From Granulosicoccus sp. (GTDB lineage: Bacteria > Pseudomonadota > Gammaproteobacteria > Granulosicoccales > Granulosicoccaceae), in contig JAHDGK010000032.1 in assembly GCA_020627685.1 (NCBI GenBank), positions 1-58,148 on the forward strand: DNA of 58,148 nt. The letters are read 5' to 3'. Below, in pieces: positions 27,646-37,429 of the stretch. The notes under the pieces are model-generated. The model saw nothing but the letters and a program-made list of their open reading frames with translations. It ran no database searches and was not told the DNA's origin. The stretch's first letter is position 1; every line of letters starts with the position of its first letter. The position numbers were made by a program, and so were the translations under genes.

Positions 27646-27691
27646 TGAATTCAACTAAAGTGACACTCGTCATTTTGCCTTGCCGCAAAGA

Positions 27692-28294
27692 CTACAGCAA
27701 GCTCTCGATTATTTCGATCTCGATTCTACGGTTCCGTTCCCGACCTTCCAGGGTCGCGTTAGGTGCTCTGGGGCGGCTCTCGCCAAACGCAAACGGTTTG
27801 ATTTGCTCAGACCCCACACCTTCCTCGACCATAAAGGCGACAACAGCGTTAACCCGTTTCTTAGACAATTCTAGGTTATCCGCAGCGGATCCGCGGTTAT
27901 CCGTGTGCCCTTCTACCGAAAAAGTGGCGTTTGGGTAACGAATAAGACCATCGACTAATTTCCCGAGCACAATGCGTGATTCGACAGACAATTCGACTTC
28001 ATCCGGCGCAAATTTCAGCCCCTCAATGACACCTGTGACAATTTCGCAACCAGCGGGTCCAACAAACGTGTTGCGGGGTGTTTTCGCACAAGTATCAGCA
28101 TGATCCGCCACACCATCTAAGTCGCTATCCCGTTGAGTGGCATTTGTCCACTCGTACGGTACGGACGGGCTGGTTAGCAGACTCGACTTAACCCCGGAAT
28201 TATCCGCAACACTGCTACAACCAGAAATTGCGAGGCAGACAATCAAAAAGCTGGATTGAGAAAGCGCGGTTTTCAGTTTTGTTGTTATGGGCAT
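27692..28294 (-). CDS. OmpA-family peptidoglycan-binding lipoprotein
   Basis: Lipoprotein of 200 residues. The lipobox ISGC has its Cys at 26. A thrombospondin type-3-like calcium-binding repeat (DSDLDGVADHADTC) follows at about 57-72, with a disulfide-like Cys pair. The OmpA C-terminal domain carries the peptidoglycan-binding signature FSVEGHTDNRGSAADNLELSKKR and ends with RERNRRIEIEI. It probably tethers the outer membrane to peptidoglycan. It diverges from the propeller-SGNH-AT3 cassette across a 404-base gap. Confidence 0.92.
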   Translation of the reverse strand: MPITTKLKTALSQSSFLIVCLAISGCSSVADNSGVKSSLLTSPSVPYEWTNATQRDSDLDGVADHADTCAKTPRNTFVGPAGCEIVTGVIEGLKFAPDEVELSVESRIVLGKLVDGLIRYPNATFSVEGHTDNRGSAADNLELSKKRVNAVVAFMVEEGVGSEQIKPFAFGESRPRAPNATLEGRERNRRIEIEIIESLL

Positions 28295-28698
28295 TAAAAT
28301 TCGTTATTTCTCCATGCCCCATCCAAACTTACGGGTGCGTAATCGTTTGAGCAAAAATCACCCGGAGGCACACAATTCAAGACTCGCATGCTATCAAAGT
28401 ATGTCCTCTAAGATTTACCCCTTGGTCAGATTCAATCACGTCCGCCAAATGTATGACTTTAGTGCGTTACATTATTAACCGGAAGCTTGGCCAAGGTAAT
28501 GTGGGAATACCCCGACAACTTTAGATTGCCATCGAAAAGCCGCTATTCCCCCTAGGTGCGAACTATATACCGTGACCGATTGTCTAGGGGTTCGGGTATA
28601 CATTGCTCAATATTCAACTACTTCAGTAGATATCGAATTAAACAATTATCCACGATGAAATTGATCTTCTGATCAATGAATCATAGGAGTTAGTTTTA
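28295..28698. other. 404-base divergent intergenic region
   Basis: The only long gap in the window. It separates the OmpA-family lipoprotein from the propeller gene. I see no convincing coding frame and no tRNA-like fold. It must hold both promoters; the part from about 28550 is AT-rich. A hairpin lies at 28660-28677 just before the propeller gene. Confidence 0.6.
28660..28677 (+). promoter_or_regulatory. ATTGATC/GATCAAT inverted repeat in the leader of the propeller gene
   Basis: A perfect 7-base inverted repeat with a TTCT loop ends eight bases before the AGGAG ribosome binding site (28685-28689) of the GTG at 28699. It could be an operator or a leader hairpin that affects ribosome access. 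Confidence 0.4.
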
Positions 28699-30018
28699 GT
28701 GTTCCGATTCAAATTAACGGTATCGTCCATCGCTTTTCTTCTCACCTCTTTCGGTGCACACGCCAGTGAGAATCTTTGCGAAGGGTATGTAACCCACAAT
28801 AAGGGTGTGACGATTCCGCAAGTCCGCAAGCCGCCGTACATGAAATATTACAGAGAACCGGCATTTGGGACGAAGGTTATTCGCATCACCAATAGTTTGC
28901 CTGATGAGGTTCGCAAGCCTCCCTACAGTACTGTTCAGGCCTGGAATGCAGATGAGTCACTGTTACTCATGTGGACTCGAGCGAGGTCTTACACCACGCA
29001 TCAGTTGCTAGATGGACACACTTATAAAGTTGTCAGGGATCTGGATTTTACACCTAGCGATCTAGAAGACGTATTTTGGAGCCACTCGGATCCTGACGTG
29101 CTTTACTACATCAGTAAAATAAAACCCGATGCCGGTGAATTTAAGCGGTATAACGTCAGCACAAACAAATCGACAACGATTAAGGACTTTTCTCCATGGT
29201 GCGGCACCAGCATGCCAACCCCCGGTGGTGGCGTCCAAATGCAGTCCTTGGATGACGATTTATTCGGGTTTCGCTGCCTACCCTCAAATGGCAACAGAAT
29301 AATGCTGACGTATCGCCTCAGCACCGACACCGTAACCGTTGCCCCTATAGGTGAAGGGACTCGTTGGAGCGAATGGTTTGCACCGATTGCCACTCCAAGC
29401 GGAAAATCTCTTTGGTATCAAGGTACATCGCTGGCCCATGATCTTAAGACGATCAACCACACACTGGACATGTACAAGTACCATGAACACCAGAACTTAG
29501 GACGAACGCATGACGGGCAAGATGCAATGTTTACGCTGGGTTTCAATGAGTCACCGAAGGGTTGCGATGGAGATCCTGAAGACGGCGTAGGGCATTTAAT
29601 CGAGCACAACATGGAAACCGGAAAGTGTAGAAACGTCATCAGCAGAGCAGATGGCTACCCTTATACGACCAGCTCCACACATATATCTGCGCAAGCCTAT
29701 AAAAAACCTGGCTGGATTGCGATGTCAAGCGTAGGCAAAGGTCTTGAATGGCTGAAAAACGGTGAGAAAGCTCCTGCTTTATCATCTGAAATTTATCTGG
29801 TTAATACAGATCCAGACAACAAGGTAGTTTGCCGCTTGGCGCATCACAGGTCTTACGCAAAATTGGCCAGTAACGGCGACTACAGTGCATACTTCGGCGA
29901 ACCTCATGTCACAATCAGTCCATCCGGAACTCGATTGTTCTTTGGATCAGATTGGTATGACTCCGGAAGTGTTGACAGTTACATCATCGAGCTACCCGGA
30001 TACAAGCGTCCAGAGTAA
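28699..30018 (+). CDS. Secreted PD40/TolB-like beta-propeller protein
   Basis: Exported protein of 439 residues with a signal peptide (about 1-23, ending AHA-S). Repeated blade-like segments such as QAWNADESLLLMW, VFWSHSDPDVLYYI and HVTISPSGTRLFFGSDW resemble WD40-like PD40 blades of TolB-type propellers and oligogalacturonide lyases. I cannot point to a catalytic His set, so binding is as likely as catalysis. The GTG start has a strong AGGAG nine bases upstream. It is the first gene of a three-gene cassette with an SGNH hydrolase and an AT3 acyltransferase, which suggests a saccharide target. Confidence 0.7.
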   Translation: MFRFKLTVSSIAFLLTSFGAHASENLCEGYVTHNKGVTIPQVRKPPYMKYYREPAFGTKVIRITNSLPDEVRKPPYSTVQAWNADESLLLMWTRARSYTTHQLLDGHTYKVVRDLDFTPSDLEDVFWSHSDPDVLYYISKIKPDAGEFKRYNVSTNKSTTIKDFSPWCGTSMPTPGGGVQMQSLDDDLFGFRCLPSNGNRIMLTYRLSTDTVTVAPIGEGTRWSEWFAPIATPSGKSLWYQGTSLAHDLKTINHTLDMYKYHEHQNLGRTHDGQDAMFTLGFNESPKGCDGDPEDGVGHLIEHNMETGKCRNVISRADGYPYTTSSTHISAQAYKKPGWIAMSSVGKGLEWLKNGEKAPALSSEIYLVNTDPDNKVVCRLAHHRSYAKLASNGDYSAYFGEPHVTISPSGTRLFFGSDWYDSGSVDSYIIELPGYKRPE

Positions 30019-30036
30019 ATTCATGGTTCGACGGCC

Positions 30037-30720
30037 ATGAATTTACGTCGGGCATTGTGCCTTTGCCTGGTCGTGGGTATTGCCACGGCCTGTGTGTTTT
30101 TCGCACGAAAAAATAAACAAGAAGTTACGATTCGATGGACTGAAATCAACTATCTTGTCCAAGACTATTTCTCACCACCGTCGGCGACTAACCTTATGCT
30201 AGGCAGTTCCTCAATAGCCAGATTAGTCTCTGAAAAATATCTTGATCCGGCCTGTGGTGCATGGACTAATCGAGGTGTCGGGTCCTCAACAATAAAAGAT
30301 ACGCTTCGATATCTAAGGCTCACCAAGGCCAACGAAAGCATGAACAAGGTGATTCTCTACTTAGGGGAAAACGATTTAGCAACAGGGACCGACTTTCAAA
30401 CTGTTCTGGCTCGTTATAAAACCCTACTACAGGCGTTATCCGACAAATATAAAAACGCTACAGTCAATATCGTACCCGTCAAACCCTCTCTAAGCAGAAT
30501 GAGTACATGGGCGACTTTCCAGTCTCTCAATCAACGAATAGAGGAACTCAGTGAATCCCACGAAAAGTTAGTGTTCCACAATCCTGAGTGGATGGATGTT
30601 TATCGAAATGGATCTGATCACGAAACACATCCTTGGTTTCTCAGCGACGGCGTTCACTTGACGCATGCCGGTTATCTCGCATTTGCAGAACCCATTAACA
30701 AGGCCTGCACAAATCAATGA
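30037..30720 (+). CDS. Membrane-anchored SGNH/GDSL hydrolase
   Basis: Protein of 227 residues with one N-terminal membrane segment (about 6-24), so the enzyme part faces the periplasm. The SGNH blocks are all there: LMLGSSSI with the nucleophile Ser (57-59), the block II Gly in NRGVGSST, LGEND with Asn112, and DGVHLTHAG with Asp204 and His207. Proteins of this kind add or remove acetyl groups on polysaccharides. Its stop overlaps the AT3 start by four bases (ATGA), so the two are translationally coupled, as expected for a split AT3-SGNH pair. Confidence 0.85.
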   Translation: MNLRRALCLCLVVGIATACVFFARKNKQEVTIRWTEINYLVQDYFSPPSATNLMLGSSSIARLVSEKYLDPACGAWTNRGVGSSTIKDTLRYLRLTKANESMNKVILYLGENDLATGTDFQTVLARYKTLLQALSDKYKNATVNIVPVKPSLSRMSTWATFQSLNQRIEELSESHEKLVFHNPEWMDVYRNGSDHETHPWFLSDGVHLTHAGYLAFAEPINKACTNQ

Positions 30721-31808
30721 ATAGATTGCACTACATGGACTCTCTCAGGAGTGTCCTTATGGCCTTGGGTATCATTCTTCACACAGCCAATATCTACAGT
30801 GCAGAAATAACCTGGCGAATCAGCAGCGAAGATACAAGCACGTTCATTTTCTTTATCCGGGAAATCATCCATCTGTTTCGCATGCCGGCCTTCTTTATGG
30901 TCTCCGGTTTCTTTTGTGTCATGACGTTACAAAAATACGGGTCATCGCAATTTGTTAAGGTACGAATGAAACGTATTGCCGTCCCTTTGATCGTAACGGC
31001 TCTGACATTGAATAGCCTTCAAACGCTTATCCTACATCTGACGGGTTGGCAGCCTTTTGAATTTCCTAGCTACTGGTTAACAGGCGGTTGGATCTCCCAC
31101 CTGTGGTTCCTGATCAATTTGATCGTGTACTTTGCTGTTGCAGTTTTCTTATTTTCTTTCTTTAAGAGAACAACAAAATCGCTTCTTGACATGCTATCGG
31201 GCTTGGCGGCTAAACTTCCCATGCCAATAGTGCTACTGATAGCATCTTTATCAGGAGTTGGTGTTGTAGCGTTGTCTCCGCTGGGCTTTCCGCTCTATTC
31301 GTACTACGTATTCGACATACTAAATGTCTATATCCTGATGAAGTATCTGCCATACTTCTTTTTCGGGGCCCTATTATTTAACTCGAAAACCGTATTGAAC
31401 AATTTTTCTAACGTCTCGAATCTTGTTCTGGTTATTTACACCGTGGCATCGATAGGCGCTCTATTCTTGCTGACACCTCTGCTACCAGAGTCACTCTCTC
31501 CAGTGCTTGTTGCGTTTACCAGTAGTCTGGCTTCTTGGACGTTGTCCGCTGCGCTTTTTAAGTTCTTTCAAACGTTCTTCAATAAAAAGTCCGATTTTTG
31601 GTTATCTCTATCCGACTCTTCGTACACCATTTATTTGTTCCATCATCTTATTGTTATTAGTTTAGGACTCATCGCATTAGAGCTCGGCCTACCACCGTTT
31701 GTCGAGTTTCTCATCATCATAGTACTCACCGTGCTGGCAACAGTAGGAATTCATCGCTACCTTATCAACAAAATTCCATTGCTCAAGCTTGCGTTTAATG
31801 GCAAGTAG
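30717..31808 (+). CDS. Acyltransferase-3 family membrane protein
   Basis: Integral membrane protein of 363 residues with about ten transmembrane segments. The N-terminal LHYMDSLRSVLMALGIILHTANIY with its conserved His and the RMPAFFMVSGFF motif are typical of AT3 acyltransferases, which move acyl groups across the inner membrane onto periplasmic sugars. In many systems a C-terminal SGNH domain completes the transfer; here that activity is encoded by the preceding, overlapping gene. The 63 bases after it, before the convergent guaA, show no strong terminator. Confidence 0.9.
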   Translation: MNRLHYMDSLRSVLMALGIILHTANIYSAEITWRISSEDTSTFIFFIREIIHLFRMPAFFMVSGFFCVMTLQKYGSSQFVKVRMKRIAVPLIVTALTLNSLQTLILHLTGWQPFEFPSYWLTGGWISHLWFLINLIVYFAVAVFLFSFFKRTTKSLLDMLSGLAAKLPMPIVLLIASLSGVGVVALSPLGFPLYSYYVFDILNVYILMKYLPYFFFGALLFNSKTVLNNFSNVSNLVLVIYTVASIGALFLLTPLLPESLSPVLVAFTSSLASWTLSAALFKFFQTFFNKKSDFWLSLSDSSYTIYLFHHLIVISLGLIALELGLPPFVEFLIIIVLTVLATVGIHRYLINKIPLLKLAFNGK

Positions 31809-31871
31809 TCGCTTTTTTTCGAATTAGCGGCTCTACGCAGCTGATGCGCTCTTAGCAAAAACTGACTACGC

Positions 31872-33446
31872 TTATTCCCACTCAATCGTAGCGGGTGGCT
31901 TGCTGGATATATCGTAGGTCACCCGGGATATACGGGGTATGGAGTTGCAAATCTTACGTGAGACCTCGTCCAGAAAATCCCACGGTAGCTGAGCAGCCCT
32001 CGCCGTCATGAAATCAATGGTTTCCACAGCTCGCAAGGCAACAACATAGTCATATCGACGCCCGTCGCCTGTGACGCCAACTGACTTCACAGGCAAAAAC
32101 ACTGTAAAAGCTTGCGAGACCTTGTGGTAAAGATTATGAGCGTATAGAGCATCGATGAATATGGCATCGGCTTCGCGCAAGATATCCGCATACTCTTTGT
32201 TAATTTCTCCAAGAATACGGACACCCAAGCCGGGTCCCGGGAACGGATGCCGCTGCACCATCTCCGGAGGTAACCCTAAGTCGACTCCGATAGTGCGAAC
32301 TTCATCTTTGAAAAGTTCACGTAACGGTTCAACAAGTTTTAAACGCATTTCACTAGGGAGGCCACCCACATTATGATGCGACTTAATCAAATGCGCGCTT
32401 CCACTGGTACTAGCCGCAGATTCGATGACATCAGGGTAGATGGTGCCTTGCGCAAGCCATTTGGCGTTAGACAACTTTGCAGCCTCTTCTTCAAACACAT
32501 CCACAAACAGGTTGCCGATGATTTTGCGTTTTGCCTCGGGATCGGACTCACCAGACAAAGCCTTAAGAAATCGATCTTCTGCATCGACCCTTATGACCTT
32601 CACTCCCATATTGTCGGCAAAGGTTTTCATGACCTGATCGCCTTCATTCAAACGAAGGAGTCCGTTGTCGACAAATACACAGGTGAGTTGTGTTCCAATC
32701 GCTTTATGCAGTAACGCTGCTACAACAGATGAATCAACACCGCCTGATAACCCCAGAATGACCTCTTCATCTCCCACGGATTCCTGGACGCGTTTAATAG
32801 CATCGTCAATGATGTTGCCGGGTGTCCACAAGCCTTCACAACCGCAAACGTCCAACACAAAGCGCTGAAGTATTCTTGCGCCTTGAACAGTGTGTGTGAC
32901 TTCCGGGTGAAACTGAATGCCGTAACGATTTTGCGCCTCATTTGCGATAATCGCACAGGGCGCGTTGTCGCTTATGCCCACCAGGGTATAGCCTTCCGGC
33001 AAAGCCTCAACTCTGTCGCCGTGGCTCATCCAGACATCCAGCTGTGGTTTGTTGTTCTGAACTTTGTCTTGTAGACCAGCAAACAACAAAGGCTGGTTAA
33101 GAATATCTACAAGTGCATAACCAAACTCGCTGTGAGAGGACTGCGCGCGAACTTCGCCCCCCAACTGATGCACCATGGCTTGCATGCCATAACATATTCC
33201 CAGCAACGGAACATCGAGTGATAGAACCGCACCGGGAATTGTTGGAGAACCTTCTGCAATTACAGACTCAGGACCACCCGATAAAATGACGCCGCTAGGT
33301 TTAAAGGCATTAACAACGTCATCAGAAATATCCCAAGGGTGGATCTCACAATACACGCCACATTCGCGTACACGTCTGGCGATTAACTGTGTTGTCTGCC
33401 CACCGAAATCAATGATTAGAATTCGTTGGTCGTGAAGATCTGCCAT
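31872..33446 (-). CDS. guaA: GMP synthase (glutamine-hydrolysing)
   Basis: Converts XMP to GMP using ATP and glutamine. The 524-residue protein has the class I amidotransferase domain with nucleophile Cys in GICYGMQ and the His-x-Glu of FHPEVTHT, then the ATP-pyrophosphatase loop [14 protein letters not shown], and ends with the conserved TIEWE. It lies nine bases after guaB in a guaBA operon. Confidence 0.98.
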   Translation of the reverse strand: MADLHDQRILIIDFGGQTTQLIARRVRECGVYCEIHPWDISDDVVNAFKPSGVILSGGPESVIAEGSPTIPGAVLSLDVPLLGICYGMQAMVHQLGGEVRAQSSHSEFGYALVDILNQPLLFAGLQDKVQNNKPQLDVWMSHGDRVEALPEGYTLVGISDNAPCAIIANEAQNRYGIQFHPEVTHTVQGARILQRFVLDVCGCEGLWTPGNIIDDAIKRVQESVGDEEVILGLSGGVDSSVVAALLHKAIGTQLTCVFVDNGLLRLNEGDQVMKTFADNMGVKVIRVDAEDRFLKALSGESDPEAKRKIIGNLFVDVFEEEAAKLSNAKWLAQGTIYPDVIESAASTSGSAHLIKSHHNVGGLPSEMRLKLVEPLRELFKDEVRTIGVDLGLPPEMVQRHPFPGPGLGVRILGEINKEYADILREADAIFIDALYAHNLYHKVSQAFTVFLPVKSVGVTGDGRRYDYVVALRAVETIDFMTARAAQLPWDFLDEVSRKICNSIPRISRVTYDISSKPPATIEWE

Positions 33447-33455
33447 AACGTTAGT

Positions 33456-34916
33456 TCACACAATTCGATAGTTAGGAGCTTCTTTAGTCATTTGTACATC
33501 ATGTACGTGACTCTCTCTCATGCCAGCCCCTGTCACACGAACAAAAGTGGCTTCCTTTCTCATGGTTTCGATATCGGCAGCGCCGCAGTAGCCCATGCTC
33601 GATCTGATGCCGCCGATCATTTGATGAACAATCGCTGAGACTGGTCCTTTGTAAGGTACGCGTCCTTCAATGCCTTCCGGGACCAACTTGTCTTCTACGT
33701 CTTCATCATCCTGAAAATACCGATCACTGGAGCCGGCACGCATGGCACCTACAGAGCCCATACCACGGTAGGACTTGTAGGACCGCCCCTGATACAAAAC
33801 GACTTCACCGGGTGCTTCTTCTGTGCCTGCGAACATGCTTCCAACCATGACGGTAGATGCACCGGCAGCAACTGCTTTAGCCATGTCACCGGAGAATCGA
33901 ATTCCGCCATCGGCAATGAGCGGCACATCCGTTCCGGCTAAGGCAGTAGCCACATCGTGAATAGCCGTTATTTGCGGAACACCCACACCTGCCACAATTC
34001 GTGTTGTGCAGATAGAACCTGGGCCAATCCCCACTTTCACCCCGTCAGCTCCGCAGGCAACCAAATCGGTTGCAGCTTGTGCGGTGGCAATGTTTCCCCC
34101 AATTACCTGCACCTCAGGGAAGTGCTCTTTGATCCAGGAGACACGATTCAAAACACCCTGGGAGTGACCATGTGCCGTATCAACAATGAGCACATCGACA
34201 CCGGCTGAAATCAGTTCTGATACACGTTCATCGGTATCGGCACCGGTCCCGACTGCGGCACCAGCTAGCAAACGCCCTTGAGAATCTTTGCACGCGTTGG
34301 GGAAATCTTGAGCTTTGCGAATATCTTTTACGGTGATCATGCCACGCAGCTCGAAAGCATCATTGACCACCAGAACTTTCTCAATTCTATGTTTGTGTAA
34401 TTGTTCGATGGCCTCGCTTCTAGGGGCGTTTTCATGCACCGTTACCAAGCGTTCTTTGGGAGTCATGATGGCTGCGACTGGCTGATCAAACCGGGTTTCG
34501 AAACGAAGATCGCGCTGGGTGACTATTCCAACAAGTTTGTCGCCTTCAACAACCGGCAAGCCCGATATGCCAAGCCGTGCCGTCATGTCGATGACTTGTC
34601 GTATGGATGTGTCGGGGGAAATCGTTATAGGCTGAGTGACCACCCCGCTTTCATATTTCTTAACCCGTGATACTTCCAAAGCCTGATCTTGGATAGACAG
34701 GTTCTTGTGGATTATTCCGATACCCCCTTCTTGCCCCAGCGCAATCGCCAGACGCGACTCAGTGACTGTGTCCATGGCGGCGGACAGCAAAGGGATATTG
34801 AGAGTGAGCTTTTTAGTCAGCCGCGTAGAGAGGTTGACATCGCGCGGCAGGACTTCAGAGTGCCTAGGTGTTAACAGCACGTCATCGAAAGTAAGAGCTT
34901 CCTGGGAAACCAGCAT
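33456..34916 (-). CDS. guaB: IMP dehydrogenase
   Basis: NAD-dependent oxidation of IMP to XMP, the committed step to guanine nucleotides. The 486-residue protein has the catalytic loop [13 protein letters not shown] with its Cys, the flap residues near GSSDRYFQ, and an inserted pair of CBS domains (about 95-205). It is the first gene of guaBA and diverges from xseA across 70-130 bases, depending on the xseA start. Confidence 0.98.
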   Translation of the reverse strand: MLVSQEALTFDDVLLTPRHSEVLPRDVNLSTRLTKKLTLNIPLLSAAMDTVTESRLAIALGQEGGIGIIHKNLSIQDQALEVSRVKKYESGVVTQPITISPDTSIRQVIDMTARLGISGLPVVEGDKLVGIVTQRDLRFETRFDQPVAAIMTPKERLVTVHENAPRSEAIEQLHKHRIEKVLVVNDAFELRGMITVKDIRKAQDFPNACKDSQGRLLAGAAVGTGADTDERVSELISAGVDVLIVDTAHGHSQGVLNRVSWIKEHFPEVQVIGGNIATAQAATDLVACGADGVKVGIGPGSICTTRIVAGVGVPQITAIHDVATALAGTDVPLIADGGIRFSGDMAKAVAAGASTVMVGSMFAGTEEAPGEVVLYQGRSYKSYRGMGSVGAMRAGSSDRYFQDDEDVEDKLVPEGIEGRVPYKGPVSAIVHQMIGGIRSSMGYCGAADIETMRKEATFVRVTGAGMRESHVHDVQMTKEAPNYRIV

Positions 34917-34950
34917 TGGACTAAACCAGAGTGAAACAGGATGCGGGCAA

Positions 34951-34956
34951 AGTATA
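34951..34956 (-). promoter_or_regulatory. Candidate -10 box for guaBA
   Basis: The minus strand reads TATACT here, 34 bases before the guaB ATG. The nearest TTGAAA upstream is 24 bases away, too far for a standard -35, so the promoter assignment is tentative. Confidence 0.35.
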
Positions 34957-35043
34957 CATTGATTAGACAGCCGTATTCATTTTCAACATGTGCAATTTTG
35001 GAATAGAAGCGGATCGCCAGCATCAGAGGTGTATGCTTGTGCG

Positions 35044-36381
35044 GTGGAGAAAAAAATATTTACAGTCAGCCGACTCAACCAGGAAGTACAAAAACTGCTT
35101 GAGTCAGGTTTCGGTACGCTCTGGCTTCAGGGAGAACTCTCGAACTTCAGCCGCCCTGCCAGTGGCCATTTCTATTTTTCAATCAAAGACAGCCAGTCGC
35201 AAATTCGTTGCGCCATGTTCAAGGGGCGAAATCGCTATATCGATTTCCAGCCGGCCAGCGGAGACGCCGTTGTTGTCAGAGGAAAACTGGGGCTGTATTC
35301 GGCCAGAGGCGATTTTCAACTCATCGTCGAGCACATGGAGCCTGCCGGAGCGGGCAAGCTACAAGCCGCATTCGAGGCGACTAAACGTGAGCTGGATGCC
35401 AAAGGCTGGTTTGATGTCAATAACAAACGGGAACTCCCGTCGCTTCCGCAAACCATAGGGGTTGTAACCTCCCCCACCTCAGCTGCTTTGCGTGATGTTC
35501 TTCAGGTACTGAATCGCCGTTACCGGCAATGCCGAATCATCATCTACCCCACGCTGACGCAGGGAAGCGCCGCCGCCCCGGCCATTGTTCGAGCACTTGA
35601 TCAGGCCAACAAACGAAACGAAGCAGATGTACTTTTGCTCGTGCGCGGCGGGGGCTCTCTCGAGGATTTATGGGCTTTCAATGAGCTCAGCGTTGCCACG
35701 GCCATTCGAGACAGCAACATTCCCATCGTTGCCGGTATTGGACATGAGGTAGATGTCACCATCAGTGATTTGGTCAGTGACTTACGCGCCCCGACCCCTT
35801 CTGCGGCTGCGGAGTTATCGACACCGGACACCCAAAGCCTGCAGTCGCGTGTTGAAGCGGCTTGTAAAAATCTAGCAAAAATACAACGAAATAGGCTTAG
35901 CGGCCTTACCCAGGCGTTGACAGAGCAACTCACCCGATTGCACCTGAGGCACCCAAGGCGTCAATTGAGTGAGCAAATGCAACGTGTTGACGAGCTGGAG
36001 CACCGCCTGCGGCGGGTTTGGCTAGCTATTCATGGCGGGAAAGCATCGAAACTGAGTGCAGCCAACATGCGCCTCGGCGCACATTCACCGGCACAACAAC
36101 TGGAGAGACATCGAAGCCAACTGGATGCACTAGCGTCGAGATTAGATGTCGCTGTGCAGAATCAACAGCACCTCGCCAAATCCCGGTTTGATATTCTAGC
36201 GCGAGCATTACACGGCGTAAGCCCGTTAGCCGTGCTGGATAGAGGGTACGCAATCGTTAAGAAAAATGAGACACCCGTCACTAATATTTCGGCGATACAA
36301 ACGGGTGACGAGATCACCACACGGCTGGCGAATGGCGAATTAGTAGCAATTGTCAGCAAAACAAAACTCATTGAAAATTAA
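35044..36381 (+). CDS. xseA: Exodeoxyribonuclease VII large subunit
   Basis: Catalytic subunit of exonuclease VII, which degrades single-stranded DNA. Conserved IFTVSRLNQEVQKLL at the N-terminus, then an OB-fold (LWLQGELSNFSRPASGHFYFSIKD), then the nuclease region with GVVTSPTSAALRD, RGGGSLEDLW and GHEVDVTI...DLRAPTPSAAAE, and finally a long coiled coil. The frame is open from a GTG at 34990; a GTG at 35029 or 35044 fits the family better. I use 35044 (445 residues). xseB is not in the window. Confidence 0.93.
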   Translation: MEKKIFTVSRLNQEVQKLLESGFGTLWLQGELSNFSRPASGHFYFSIKDSQSQIRCAMFKGRNRYIDFQPASGDAVVVRGKLGLYSARGDFQLIVEHMEPAGAGKLQAAFEATKRELDAKGWFDVNNKRELPSLPQTIGVVTSPTSAALRDVLQVLNRRYRQCRIIIYPTLTQGSAAAPAIVRALDQANKRNEADVLLLVRGGGSLEDLWAFNELSVATAIRDSNIPIVAGIGHEVDVTISDLVSDLRAPTPSAAAELSTPDTQSLQSRVEAACKNLAKIQRNRLSGLTQALTEQLTRLHLRHPRRQLSEQMQRVDELEHRLRRVWLAIHGGKASKLSAANMRLGAHSPAQQLERHRSQLDALASRLDVAVQNQQHLAKSRFDILARALHGVSPLAVLDRGYAIVKKNETPVTNISAIQTGDEITTRLANGELVAIVSKTKLIEN

Positions 36382-36468
36382 GGAATTTTATAAGTTTTCA
36401 TTGCAATAGTTCCCATTTACTGGTAAAACGCAGCGCTGCGAAATTCCGGACACGTACAGGTTAGTCCT

Positions 36469-37404
36469 ATGGCTAAAGTCACGCCCAAGAAGAACGCTAA
36501 CGCCGCCGCGAAGAAGACCGCGGCGACCAAAAAAACCGCAACGAAGGCTGCGAAAACCAGCTCGACTGCAAAGAAGAAGCCGGCTGCTAAGAAAGCGGCT
36601 GCTAAGGAGAAACCTGCCTTGCCAGAAGTTTCTGAAGACAGTAACGAAAAAAAGGTAGTTGCAAAGAAAGCAACGGCGAAGAAGGCCGCTGCCAAGAAAA
36701 CAGCCACCAAAAAGACAGCTGCCAAAAAAGCAGTCGCCAAGAAAAAAGCAGTCGCCAAAACTGAGACTGAAGCTCCAACTGCTGCCAAGAAAAAGGCCGC
36801 TAAGACGAGTGCTTCACCGGCTGCGAAAAAAACCGCTAAGAAGGCTTCAGCCTCTGCCGCTAAACCCAAAACGACTAAAAAATCGACCAGTAAAAAAGTG
36901 CCTGCTACAAATACACAAAAAGCCTCAGTTGACGTTGCCACAGCACCAGAATCCGACGCGGATGATGGCGACATGGATATGGATCTACCCAGATCAACTC
37001 AGCCAGCGGTTGTCCCGTACGAGCGTGACAGCAGTGGCCATTACATGAATGCTGAGCAGCTTGATCATTTCCGTAAAAAGCTGACCGAATGGAAGCAGCA
37101 GTTGATGGAAGAAGTTGATCGCACGGTCGGTCATATGAAGGATGACGCTACAAACTTCCCTGACCCCAATGATCGTGCGACTCAGGAAGAAGAATTCAGC
37201 CTGGAGTTACGCACACGCGATCGCGAACGTAAGCTCATCAAAAAGATCAACGAAGCGCAAAAGCGAATCGATGATGATGAATACGGATATTGCGAAACGT
37301 GCGGCATCGAAATTGGTGTCAACCGATTAGAGGCACGCCCGACAGCTGAACTTTGCATTGACTGCAAAACACTTGAAGAAATTCGGGAACGTCAAACTGC
37401 CTGA
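36469..37404 (+). CDS. dksA: RNA polymerase-binding factor DksA with a histone H1-like N-terminal extension
   Basis: DksA binds the secondary channel of RNA polymerase and, with ppGpp, reprogrammes transcription. The C-terminal part (about 190-311) is a full DksA: the coiled-coil tip keeps D-P-N-D-R-A (about 230-235) and the zinc finger has four Cys (CETCG and CIDC). Ahead of it lie about 185 extra residues, nearly all Lys, Ala and Thr in AAKK-type repeats for the first 150, then an acidic linker ([13 protein letters not shown]). That part resembles bacterial histone H1-like proteins and would bind DNA. E. coli DksA has only 151 residues. gluQ follows, as in many gammaproteobacteria. A start beside the core is possible but the upstream frame is intact. 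Confidence 0.93.
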   Translation: MAKVTPKKNANAAAKKTAATKKTATKAAKTSSTAKKKPAAKKAAAKEKPALPEVSEDSNEKKVVAKKATAKKAAAKKTATKKTAAKKAVAKKKAVAKTETEAPTAAKKKAAKTSASPAAKKTAKKASASAAKPKTTKKSTSKKVPATNTQKASVDVATAPESDADDGDMDMDLPRSTQPAVVPYERDSSGHYMNAEQLDHFRKKLTEWKQQLMEEVDRTVGHMKDDATNFPDPNDRATQEEEFSLELRTRDRERKLIKKINEAQKRIDDDEYGYCETCGIEIGVNRLEARPTAELCIDCKTLEEIRERQTA

Positions 37405-37429
37405 TTAGCAATACCAAGCCTACGGTTCT

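Noticed and set aside
36417-36974. 185-residue minus-strand frame with a hydrophobic, Ala/Phe/Val-rich product
   Set aside because: It is the complement of the Lys/Ala repeats of dksA; AAG and GCC codons read backwards give Leu, Phe and Gly/Ala. No independent signals.
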